Positions 38,201 to 50,704 of a DNA stretch of 64,000 nucleotides are shown here, one piece after another. Where the stretch lies: contig NC_092580.1 of NCBI RefSeq assembly GCF_037975245.1, positions 34,257,001-34,321,000 of the forward strand. Direction: 5' to 3'. Within the stretch, counting starts at the first letter, position 1, and the number at the start of each line of letters is the position of its first letter. This DNA comes from Apostichopus japonicus. Its lineage: Eukaryota > Echinodermata > Holothuroidea > Aspidochirotida > Stichopodidae. Below the pieces are notes generated by a model. It saw nothing but the letters and a program-made list of their open reading frames with translations. It was not told the origin of the DNA and ran no database searches. The translations under genes were made by a program, and so were the position numbers.

Positions 38201-41200
38201 GTTTTCTACGCTACAATACAACGATGCCAGTATAGCCGATACAATCAAATATGAGGAAATACCCTGACAGGGTTCCAGCTGCCCATATTAGAGAAGGAAG
38301 GTTTTCTACGCTACAATACAACGATGCCAGTATAGCCGATACAATCAAATATGAGGAAATACCCTGACAGGGTTCCAGCTGCCCATATTAGAGAAGGAAG
38401 GTTTTCTACGCTACATTACAACGATGCCAGTATAGCCGATACAATCAAATATGAGGAAATACCCTGACAGAGTTCCAGCTGCCCATATTAGAGAAGGAAG
38501 GTTTTCTACGCTACATTACAACGATGCCAGGATAGCCGATACCCTAAATATGAGGAAATACCCTGACAGAGTTCAAGCTGCCCATATTAGAGAAGGAAGG
38601 TTTTCTACGCTACATTACAACGATGCCAGGATAGCCGATACCCTAAATATGAGGAAATACCCTGACAGAGTTCAAGCTGCCCATATTAGAGAAGGAAGGT
38701 TTTCTACGCTACATTACATCGATGCCAGGATAGCCAATACCCTAAATATGAGGAAATACCCTGACAGAGTTCCAGCTGCCCATATTAGAGAAGGAAGGTT
38801 TTCTACACTACAATACAACGATGCCAGTATAGCCGATACAATCAAATATGAGGAAATACCCTGACAGGGTTCCAGCTGCCCATATTAGAGAAGGAAGGTT
38901 TTCTACGCTACATTACAACGATGCCAGGATAGCCGATACCCTAAATATGAGGAAATACCCTGACAGAGTTCAAGCTGCCCATATTAGAGAAGGAAGGTTT
39001 TCTACACTACAATACAATGATGCCAGTATATAGCCGATACAATCAAATATGAGGAAATACCCTGACAGGGTTCCAGCTGCCCATATTAGAGAAGGAAGGT
39101 TTTCTACGCTACAATACAATGCCAGGATAGCCGATACCCTAAATATGAGGAAATACCCTGACAGAGTTCAAGCTGCCCATATTAGAGAAGGAAGGTTTTC
39201 CTTTGAGGTAGTTGTAAGTTGTTTAAAGGCAGTTCAATTAAGTCGCATCATTTCAAAGAAAGAGCCATACATGCTGGAAATTTAAGACCATTATAATTGG
39301 CACAATGTATGACATATTCAATGCATTTAATAAATTTGCTTGGCAGTACAAAATCATCACTTGTAAGATGCCAAGCAGTTATGATATGGTGTGTTTTGTT
39401 GCCTTTTGTTGTAAGCAAGAAATTATTATTTTCTGGCATATATGTTTTCCATTAGCAGCCATCAAATGACATCTTGTATTATGATTCTGTATATTGTTAT
39501 TTTCTCCTTGTATGTATTAAACTACTTCCAACTAAACAATATTGTATGAAACCCAATACATGACTACACTAAGCCCTTAATTAGAACTGTGGAATACTTT
39601 AAAATTTACAACTACCATCTTATACCCATCTAATGAATAATAAATTAAACCATGCATCAATAGCCTCACTCTTATATTTAAACTTGTGGTTTTAGAAGAA
39701 CTTTTTCATCCCTAACAGCGCACAGAAGCAATGAATTCCTTAATTTCCACATGCATTTAGCTGCATTAGTAGTGCTGTAGAAACACATATTGTTAAATAC
39801 ATATAATGCCATGGGATGCTATTTGCAAAACACTTAAAGGAGCCTGTTGTGTGGTGTAATTGCAACTACCTATTAGGCATAGTCTAATTCCCACCACATC
39901 CACTCATCTGAAGTACAGATGCCATGTTCCATACAAATGCAATGAAGTAGAAATTCTCACCATACAAGTGCAATTAGATTGTAATTAGCCTTTATCAATT
40001 AATGGCTAAACCATCTTTCTATTAAAGGTTTCTAAGATGTATGCTTACACCCACACACACATATTGTGCAGTTAGCTAGCCTACAAAAGGAACTAAAATG
40101 TGCATGTAAGCCTGACACTGCAAACCATTTATTTTTTACATGTACTGTTATGTCTTATCTTTAGTTGCATGTCAAATAGATATACAAGATTATGTTAACC
40201 ATTTGCTCAACTTAAATAACCATGGAAAGTAGCTACTAAGTTTCAGGTTGGAACATATTATGAAATTTGCATACAAATATTTTGGAAATTGGGACAAAAT
40301 TTGCATAGCATGAGATTTTTTGGCAGATTGACCTTCAGAGCTAATAGAGGGGTGATTGATTCTAAGATGTGTATATATGTTGATTTATCACCTCAACCAT
40401 CAACCAATTGTGCTACTTCCCTGTTGAAGATTTAAGTGTGTTCAGAAACAACTACTCTAACATGAACTACGCACTATACTTTCATTGCACTATTATGAGA
40501 GTAAAACGTGAGAGAATCTGAGACTTGAGGACTAGCTGCCACAATCACTTCTCACATCTTGCATGCAAAGAGATTAGATCACTTAATGAGGCACATTTAT
40601 TAATCTGAATTATTAAATGAACCATTTGATAAGTTGATATATCTCATAACTATAGCATAGATCTGCCCTGATGATATTTGAAAAACTGCTTTTAGATAAT
40701 TAACATCAGGTTGGAGATGTCATGTATTCTCACATGAAACTTAAAACAGGATGAAAACACATCAGCAATAATGAATGCTTCATGTTATACATTGATGGCT
40801 TGTAATGGATTGTTTACATGATCCTTCCATCAATGCATGGGTTTGAAGTTAAGTGTATTCATTGTGTAGAACTATAGAACTTAATTACCCACAACCACTG
40901 TTAAACAAACCAGCTACATCTAGTCAATTTTGAATTTCCAATTCACCTTTTAAATGAAGAAAAAAAAGTAAATCTAAATTCCTTATGGAATAAGGAAAAA
41001 TCAAAACTGATAATGCTTATCTATAAAACCCAGCCAACTTAAATTTGCTGTCTACTTATTGTGAGCTTTGGCCATGCACTTGCACAATAACTTAATTTAG
41101 GGATATTATCATGATTGGAAGTTGATTGCTTAAAGACATGCTGTGAATTTTCTGCATCTTGTCAAACCAAATCTTCTTCATGGTCCTTTGCACCAAAGAG

Positions 41201-44200
41201 ATATGAAGATAAAAATATGTTTAAATTGGTGATATGTTATGAATGCACCTGGTAACAGCAGGCATAATGAATGGTGTCATCCTGGCAATTGGGTTCAAAA
41301 TGTCTTTTTGTTTCCTTAATATAATATTACATTAAAATCATTCACCCACAATATAATATTGATATCAAAAATATTGCATTTTGTGAATTCTAAATACAGA
41401 CAATAGTGTCCGCAAAAGCGGCAAACACTCCAAGTTAGTCACATTTCAAGGATTATTCAGCACATAAGATTGTAAAAGGAAAAATAAAGCTAAGTTGAAA
41501 ATACATTTACTGAGATCACATGGCAGATGCAATGAAGTTTTTACAGAACAGCGCAGAACAATTTTATCTTCAAGATAATTGGTACATTGGTCTGACACCC
41601 AAACTCCTGTGAATTATGTTACAGTTTTATGCACAGATTGAATCACTTACCAAGATTATGCAGCTTTCTGTGATACTGATCCTTTATCTTTGATACTAGA
41701 TTTCTGTGATGGTTGCACACATGCTGGCTTGACATCAAGGTCTTAACAAAGCTCTTACTGTGGAGGTGAGTTCTAGTACAACATGCTACAATGGAACAAA
41801 ATTGAAATGATATAAAAACTAAGTGAACATTGAAAACACTGAACTTCCAGAATGGTTATTCTGCTATTGTCATCCATGTTCATAGACTAGGCCACCTTTC
41901 CTATAAAAGAATTCATTGGTAACATCTAATACCACACATCTTACAGATAGTCAAGATAAGTAAGTTCTGCCAGATAAGATGCAATTCAAACTTAACTATT
42001 GTTTTCATTCCTAATATATCTCACCAACTTTGGAGCAAGCAGGCCATGCACATGACCAGTAGTGCCAAACAGTACTAATTACAAAACCACACTGGCCAAG
42101 TTATAGGCCGGTATTATCACTTTAAATTGTGTAATCCTTTAAGTCATGTCACAGATCCATTAGTCACAAATATTTAATTTATTAGTCTGATTGATTGGTC
42201 ATACCAATGCATGACTTAAGCAATAATGCCTGGTTGCTAGTTGGAATAAGGAGCCTGATATTTCATTGACATTTCATATTACACGTTAATAATATATTAA
42301 ATTCAGTATAAACTATACCATCTTAGTGGTGCCTTAGTGTGTAAATGCTAAACCTTTTCTCCTTTCTAATCTAATCTCCTTATTTCCCCCATCGATCCAA
42401 GTTTGTTGATGTTCAGTGTACAGTTTCTTACATGTGAAATTCTACCAAAAACCTTAAGAACAACTTTGGGGACAGTTTAAATATTGCACTTCTGTTTTCA
42501 TTCACCATGGTACAATACAGTAAAGATGACAGTAGCACAGAAGTATATGTTTTTAATCTAGACACTGTACTTTGTCTATGATAGTTCTGTATGTTGTTTG
42601 CAGGGAATGGATGGATGGATGGGTTGGTAGGTGGGTGTGTCGGTGGGTGGGTGAATGAATATTGGTAGTGCAGATGTCACTACAATTAACCAGCTAGACT
42701 AGTCAATTAACAGGCTTATAGTCCCTTCTAAACTTGAGACAAAATGGTTTAACTTCAGATGACTAGGTCACATCACCAACATAAAATAAGCGACAGATAA
42801 CAGTGAGTCAAGAATTACTCAATTTTTGCATATCATACAATGACAATACACACTGCAGAATGACAATACACACTGAAGTAACATGATACTACTGCAGGGT
42901 ATAACCTGAGTACCCTCTATAATAGTTTTTCTTTGTACTGAATAGTTGGCTAACACACTGAGGCTATTAGATTAAAGATTGATAGTTGATAGCTATTGAA
43001 TTTCTGAGACCTTACACCATTTGCTGGTAGGTAATTGTTTGTTCATGTATAGACCTCAATGAACCAACACCAAAAATAAAACAAATCCTGAAACAAAGTA
43101 TTACTTCCTTGAAAACTAGGAAAACAACAGCTTAGTGATTCCTTCCTCATTTTAAGTTTCGACCTCACATGATTTTTTACCTCCACAGGTAACAATAGAG
43201 TTCTGTATTCTCAGTAAGGTGAATCTATGCATTATGAGTTTTATCCAAACTTTTTTTATGTTTTTAGAATCTGACCTCTGGTGACCTCAAATCAACTTTG
43301 ACCTGTACAAAAACAGATAAACCTTTGGAACTCACTAAGGTGAATCAATACGCCAGGCTACAAGTTCATCGAATCTCAGTTTTCACACACTCACACACAC
43401 TCTCACGACAAGGAATCAACATGGGAATGGAATTCACATCTGTGTACATTACAAGTGAGTCAGATCATGAAATTTACACAAACTTTCTATGGCATTGACT
43501 GAAGCACATGAAAATGGAAAAATTACATAAATTTCTCCAGCACTTTATTATAGATTAAATTGCAAACAACAAATTGATGATGAGAGACCTGCTCAGTGAT
43601 GATTCAAATGAAGTCCCTGGCAAATCTTTAATGGTGTGCCTTTTGACAAGAAGACCAAATTCGTGTTTGAACGACCAAAATCAGACTTGCAGGTCGTCCA
43701 GCTAACGACTAATTGCGACATCAAATTCAGATTGCATTGTAAATAAATACCCTCAAAGAGTTACAATGATCAATTGGTATCACAATCTATCACTTTGGAG
43801 ATGTTCCATGAACCACCCTACATATCCCTACTATAGTCTACATACTAGTTGTTCTTTGTTATTTGGCTACATTTTCAGACAACCAATTTTGCTGTTCAGA
43901 CAACCAATAAGTAAGATCTGTTTGTCCAAACCACAACCACAGTAAAAAAAAATTTAAATTAAAAAATGTGCCCTGAAGTATTTGTAAAAGGCACAAATTT
44001 TGTTTTATTGTGATAGGTAGCACAACAAGGTTTAGAATTAATGCTTCAGTGTGTAATTTCATAGTGACGTACATGAAAAATGCTACATAAAAGTAATGGC
44101 AAAATTATTAAAGATTTCACTATATTCTACTTTGAAGAGTATATTACACAGAAAATGGGGGAAGGCTGCTTGGTAGTGGTTGCACTTCCTTTACAAAATG

Positions 44201-47200
44201 AACTTTACACAAAATCTGCAGACTGTGGTAGAATGACCTCAAACATTGTTAGAGCCATTTGAACAAAACATGTGGATTCTACATTCTAGTACTTTATAGT
44301 CCTAAAACATAGGAAGCAAGGTTTGGAAGCAAGCAACAAAAAAATAATATGTTTAATAACTTTAATTACAGATGCAAAGTGGACTGCTAATAAATTATAT
44401 TCAATATCCATCTTGAGCTATGCTTTCTTACTTCATCAAAAGACATTCCTACCTGCCAAAAATGATGATAAATTGTCTTTGCAATAAACAATGTTATTAA
44501 AAAGCCTTGTGATTTGTTTTCCCTGTGTACCATTAATAATGCTTGGTCTTTCCAAATTATAAAAAATATAGGCACCCTTTGATTATGCATGGCTTCAAAC
44601 TAATAGACACTGTCAGGTAGTTTCCTTTCTCAGCTACTAGCCTTTCACTGACTAGTCTAACATTTAGCTTAAAGGAGCAGACTGGTGTGAATTTGGTAAC
44701 TGCTAAGGAGAAGGACTGCACTAGCAGGTGAAAGTGTAATAATTCATAAAGTATTTTAAATTAACTTACATGGTAATGATGTCAGTGGTAAACACTGCAT
44801 GATTCAAGTCTCAGAACATGTTTGCCAAATTTAAACTTCAACCTTTCCAGCTTACTGCACTAAAAGCTCAGTAAAAACGACACCTGTGACCTTGCTATGC
44901 AATTTTCATATAAATATTCATTATTTTTATTGAGTTATCTGTCGTTAAAAATTTGAGCTGAATAAAATTCGCCAGATTTTTTAATGAGTCCGTAGATTCT
45001 ACAAACTACAATCAAAATTTGAAAGCCCCTGCCTAACAGAGATCAAATCAAATCTATCTGTTTTGTTTACTGTTATGCTTAGGCCTACTTTCACTTTTGT
45101 GGCTAGCATATCTTAGGTCCCTTCTCTTGACAGTTGAAGTATCTTTCTCTCGGTCTTACCGAGGTAGCTTGCGAAATTGTGTCATTTCCTTCCATTGCAA
45201 TGAATAAAAAGGTTAATTCAGACGTTTCCTCCGTGTAATTGTAAAAAGTGGACGATACGAATAGGACTGCGTTAAAGTCTTGATTGGGCCACATGTGTAG
45301 ACTATTTATGAACAGCTGATCCGGATGAATATACAACATGTTGACATGGGCGGTCGCAGTGATTGTATGGTAAATTGTTCGCGCCATAAGGGTAACAGAA
45401 TAAACATTTCTTTCTTTCGATTGCAACAGCTTTTCTCCATTAAACCCACCTGGTCCGAGTGCATTTAGAATAAGAAATATTGAACCTACTTCGCAAGTTT
45501 GTTTCCAATATTCATCAGCAAACAGGTATTGAGACTTTAAAACCTATGACTGGCATCAATTTGCTTCTAAGTTCTGATGTAAGTTTTCAGAAACTTTATT
45601 TCATTTCCTCCTCTTACAATAATCTTATTACTTCCTAACACAAGCTGCAAAGAAGTTGTTGTAAAATCCATGTGTATACATGTGTGTTACAGTATATATC
45701 TTGACCACATTTTTTATTTTGGGGGTTTATTTATGCATGTACACACAGTAGTAAACTTAATATTACCTGGACATTCTAATGTCAACAGCTCACATCTACT
45801 GGATAACTCTGAAATAGAAGCAAATGTGAAAATTATTGTCATGTATTTGTAGCTTCAAGATTTGAGTGATTCACTTCACATACTTGTTCATGTGTATAAA
45901 GTCTATAAACCTTCATTTAAATGTCAGATAATTATACTGTCACATCTATCCACTACTATGAATATTCAAGGTTTGTTTTTGATGACTACTATTGTCTTTA
46001 GTCAAGAAGAATGTTTACTATGGAAACCAAGCCATATAGTCAAACAATCATTACAATAAGCTACCCATGATGCAACAAGCAAAACAGCAAAAGTACACTT
46101 AGACACTGATATTCTTTCAACAGCAAGCTTTGAATATGAAAGTAATCTATCTTTTCTACAATTATTCAGAAGCACCTAAGTTTACAGACCTTCACTTTCT
46201 AATCCATCTCCGCCTCTTTCGTTTGGTTTCGGTACTAATGTGGACTTCCTGCTCTTCACTCTCCTATGGACCATTTCATCTTTGGTAGACAGTTCAGTAT
46301 TAGATAGCTCATTAGTACTGTGAATTACAGAATATTCAATGTTTTTATCAATTCCATTCCTACTAGTGTCCTCCTCCTTGTCTTCTTGTCTCCATCCAGC
46401 AAGGCAAGAATCATCGACGATATCTGAGCAGCTTTTCTGTGTTTCATTACATTTTATGCCTTCTGTCTTTGATCCTGTCACACACTTTTTGAGACAATGT
46501 TTACAATAGACATCACCTTTCTCATTAACAGGCTCAGTTTGATTAATAACAGATCCATCCGCTGCCTTCACCAGGACTGAGTTTGTATCTTCGTCTCTCA
46601 TTCTCACAGCCTGTCTGTCTTCATTGTCACGCATTACCTGTTTGTTCACCAAATCATTTCTAATCTGAGAGCTCTCTCCACACGTAATGGGCCTTTTCTC
46701 TTCACAACTTTCCTGTCTTCCACTGGTTTCATTTATTTCTCTGGTAATAATATCTCCCTTGTCTGTATAACTCTCTGCTACATTATTGTTAGTAGATGTA
46801 CCTCTATTGGCTTCCTCTTCATCATTTCTGTTGACATCTTCACTCGCTGAGACATCTTTCTTTGTTACATCAATTGTTGAGACATCTTTCTTTGTTACAT
46901 CAATTGTTGAGACATCTTTCTTTGTTACATCAATTGTTGAGACATCTTTCTTTGTTACATCAATTGTTGAGACATCTTTCTTTGTTACATCAATTGTTGA
47001 GACATCTTTCTTTGTTACATCTGCTTGTTTCCTTGAGTAAACATAATCCAGCACTTTGTCAAACTTATCTTCAAAACTTTCAAGCTTTTGGTGGATATCT
47101 CCATAGCCAGTACTAACTGTATTAACCTGTGATCCAAAAACATAGTACCATACAATGAAATTACAGCGACTTCCAACTTTTCATAACAACATATAAACAC

Positions 47201-48246
47201 TGAACCAAACTTAGAATTGAATAGCATTGTCAAACTTCATGCACTTTGAAATATAGTTCAATCATTCTTGACTGTATAGAAGCTAGGCAAACAATTCATA
47301 GAAATGTGTGCAGACATCACCCTTCATGTCAGGTGACAATACATAATTTATACGGAATGATCTAAACATTTATGGGGATTAAAGGGAAAGTTGAACAACA
47401 TCACTGTAACCAAGAAAATCCTCAACAAGTTGAAGACAGGGAAGCGCATATCGGGTTTGTGTAACCTATGTTTGGAATAAAAGCTGGAAATCCTGTGCTT
47501 AAAGGGTGAAACAGTCAATAAGAGAACCGAGCTCATATCAGCATGTCACCATGGTAACAAACCCAAGCCACCCAACTGTAGTTCATGGAGAGTAGGTCCT
47601 GGAAATCCTGTGCTTAAAGGGTGATACAGTCAATTAGAGAACCAAGCTCATTTTTCGGTAGTGCACTCTACTCTACATCATCATTAGCCGTATCCACATT
47701 TACCACCTTAACTCTGGACCTACTCTCCATGAACTACTCGAGGAAGAATATACCAGTAATCCTAGATCTAGGCACTGGCACCTTCCAGCCATACAGAAAA
47801 CCAAATAACCAACCCTATACATTAACCGCTTGTCTAACCACCCCTCTAGCGATATGAAACAACATCCCCCAAGTCATCAAAAATACAATTTACTCCCTGT
47901 GCTCCGACAAATATGTCCTCGATAAGGCCGCCCTCACCTATGGCAAAGCGCTAAATCAGCGGGGTACACCGACAGTCTTGATCAATACGGTGAAGCATAA
48001 CCAACCAAGGCAACGGAAAAACCAGCAAAGCAAAATCATTTGGTTCAACCCTCCTTTCAGTACAAACGTCAAAACAAAGTTGGCTCTACTTACCTCAAGA
48101 GCATTCGACAAGCACTTCCCGCCATGACACACCTTACATAAGATCTTCAAATTGGATACTATGAAGATCAGTTACAGATCAGCTATACATATATATATTA
48201 TATATATATATACATATTATATATACATATATATATATACATATAC

Positions 48247-48298
<52 letters not shown>

Positions 48299-50657
48299 TG
48301 TATATATATATACTGTATATATATATATATCTAAAAATTTTGGCTTTTTTTTCAGGCAAGTCATTACAGCCCCCAAATCCAATCTGGCTCCTAGGCCTTT
48401 GACTACACACATTGACAGTTTTGAGGCTGTTCATCGTGGAACATGCATTTCAATGCTCATTGATATGATGTTATATCTGCTCTTTGCTTTACAAATTCGA
48501 ACAGGCGTGTAGCGAGTAATTGCCAAGGGAGGGCGAAGCCTGTAGGCAAACTACCTAAGCGAAGCGCCACCATGAGTTGGTGTGAAGCGTACAAGAAAAA
48601 TTTTGGCCGAAAATGCCTCCCAGATCGCTGGAAGTGACACTTCCCAGGCCTTGTAAGCAGGGTTCGACTTATGGCCAAAATATTGCATAGCAACAAATTT
48701 CGACAATTGCTATACAATATTTTTGTTGCATAGCAGTTCCCCAATATTGAATAGCAGTTTTGAAATTACCACAAAACGGACCAAATGTTGGCGATCAATG
48801 TATTAACTACAAAATGTTTGTTTATTATTATTATTTATACTAGTGTTGCTACGATAATCGTTTTCAATATCGGTATCGGCCGATATTTGCAATATCGGCA
48901 GCATATCGGTATCGGTAAAATTTTGCCTAATTGTCGATAACAGCAAACCGATATTGAACTTTTCTTTTTAACAGCAGAGCTACCTGTACTTATTTATACT
49001 TGCAATGATTTGTTAATCTGCCCAAGACGATCCATTTCTTTAGCGTCAGTTAAACTCAGATTCATTTTCGATTAATATCCATGGAAACCTGACTCTCCGT
49101 AACATCTAAAAACACATCTACGGCGCGCGAATATAACCAATGACATTCGTGAACCTTGGCCTACACACAGCATTAGTGCAGCATATATACACTGTACTAA
49201 CCATTCATTTCCTCAAAGGCCTCCGTGAAAACCTTGAACATGATGCATACAGTAACTGCACAGTTCAGCAGTGTTGGAAAACCTTGTTCAATTTCCCGCG
49301 AACACACTGCCGATTTCCCGCCGGTGTTCGCCTGCCTAGCACGCGTAACGTGCGAGCATAAAGGCGTGGTGTCCAGGGGCCCGTCTTAGGGCTATGGTGG
49401 GGTCATGGGTTAGAACCCCTCGTGGGGATCCTGGGGACGAAAGCCCCGGAAAATTGTCATTTTTTGCGATGTCTGGCGATGAAAAAATTCGCAGTTGAGG
49501 ATGCAAAATACTGACAACTTTTTTTATTTAAATTGTCACGAAACTGATGAAAATTTTAAAATGACAAGTTAAAGTAGCTATATTATGTTATAAAATGAAA
49601 AGAGATTTAATCTGTCTTTCAATCTTTAAAAAGTGCAACTTACAAAACTTCCGATATTATGAAATAAACAACGTTCAGCAAAGCCCCGTTTCTAGACTGC
49701 CTAACAATGAATAGCGTGCACTATGCGTACATTTTTACAACTGCAGTGTTTAACCATATACCCAACTACTGTACCACGGTACATGTGCTGCGAATTTGCC
49801 CAGGTACCTTCCCAACAACTGTGAGCTCATCCCCTGTGTAACACCTGTTTGTTAACATTTTTTTGGCACGTTGCCAGGGAGTTTAGTTACGTGAGATCCG
49901 TTACCGCCGAGGTGGTTAGGCTATTTGCTTTACACTTAACTATGGTAGGATAATATTTTTTCAGGTTTTTTTTCGCTATACGGTCAAGTGAATAAGTTGT
50001 ACATTGAGTATAAACTCAATAAAGTATAACTTCTACATTGTGATCGACAGTTCCTAAGTTAATGTTTGAGTGTTTGCTCCCAAATCTGACTAGGAATTTG
50101 TATCGCACAAATCGGCACAATGTGCGATGCTGATTTGGAAACGTCTCGCAAGTTTGTCGTTTTGGATCGCATTTTGCGATGCGATACCGGAAAAATCGAA
50201 CACTGCTTGTAAGTTGCATCTAAGCATTGTCAATTTTGAAATTACTAGAGATGTCATAAAGAAAATTTGCTCGGGGGGGGGGCTATCGCCCCCTTCCCGA
50301 AATGCGTTATGTTCTCCGACGACTCGGTCGAGTTCAAGTACATTAGTGAGAGAGGAAAAACGGAAACGTCAAAAATGGAGTTGTCGGGGTAAGGGGTAGG
50401 GTGAGGCGCACAGCCCCTCCGTAATCCTTGATCTGTCACTGGCTACCCTGTGTATATAATAGGGGTCTTTCTCTTCCCGAGGTCTTGGCTATCTTCTACT
50501 CCCTCCTTTTCTCCTTTTTCTCTCTTTTTTCTTTTTCTTTTCCCTTCCTTCCTCTCCTCCTTTTCTTTTTTCCCCTCCTTTTTTCTTCTCTTTTTTTTTC
50601 TCTCCTCTTTTCCTTACCCGGGGGGCGCGCCCCCAAAGCCCCCCCCTGGATACGCAC

Positions 50658-50704
<47 letters not shown>

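Larger units (their letters stand above)
34120..46189 (-). other. TERB1 intron (12.1 kb) between exons f and g
   Basis: It contains the 99/100-bp satellite with a solo LTR (34.6-39.2 kb), a TGGN-type simple repeat at 42605-42660, a dispersed-repeat copy at 43.6-43.87 kb and an unexplained open frame at 45.1-45.5 kb. 39.3-42.6 kb is AT-rich with nothing recognised, apart from 39540-39605 being an inverted match to about 32345-32400. Confidence 0.6.

Noticed and set aside
34612-39200. CRISPR array
   Set aside because: The repeats are directly abutted with no unique spacers, and the DNA is animal nuclear; the same holds for the 10-, 36-, 47- and 53-bp arrays.
34860-39285. Plus-strand protein made of 33-residue MRKYPDRVQAAHIREGRF repeats
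   Set aside because: The frame is repeatedly broken by 100-bp units and indels, and the array lies in a TERB1 intron; best read as satellite.
46786-47116. Plus-strand Phe/Ser- and Leu/His-rich open frames opposite TERB1 exon f
   Set aside because: They are antisense shadows of the 30-bp coding minisatellite.
48152-48434. Tyr/Ile-rich open frames on both strands
   Set aside because: Artefacts of the TA microsatellite.
48500-50445. Single hAT element spanning 48500-50445 around the nested insertion
   Set aside because: The outer 8-bp flanks do not match, so only the inner element (48658-50205) is claimed as complete.
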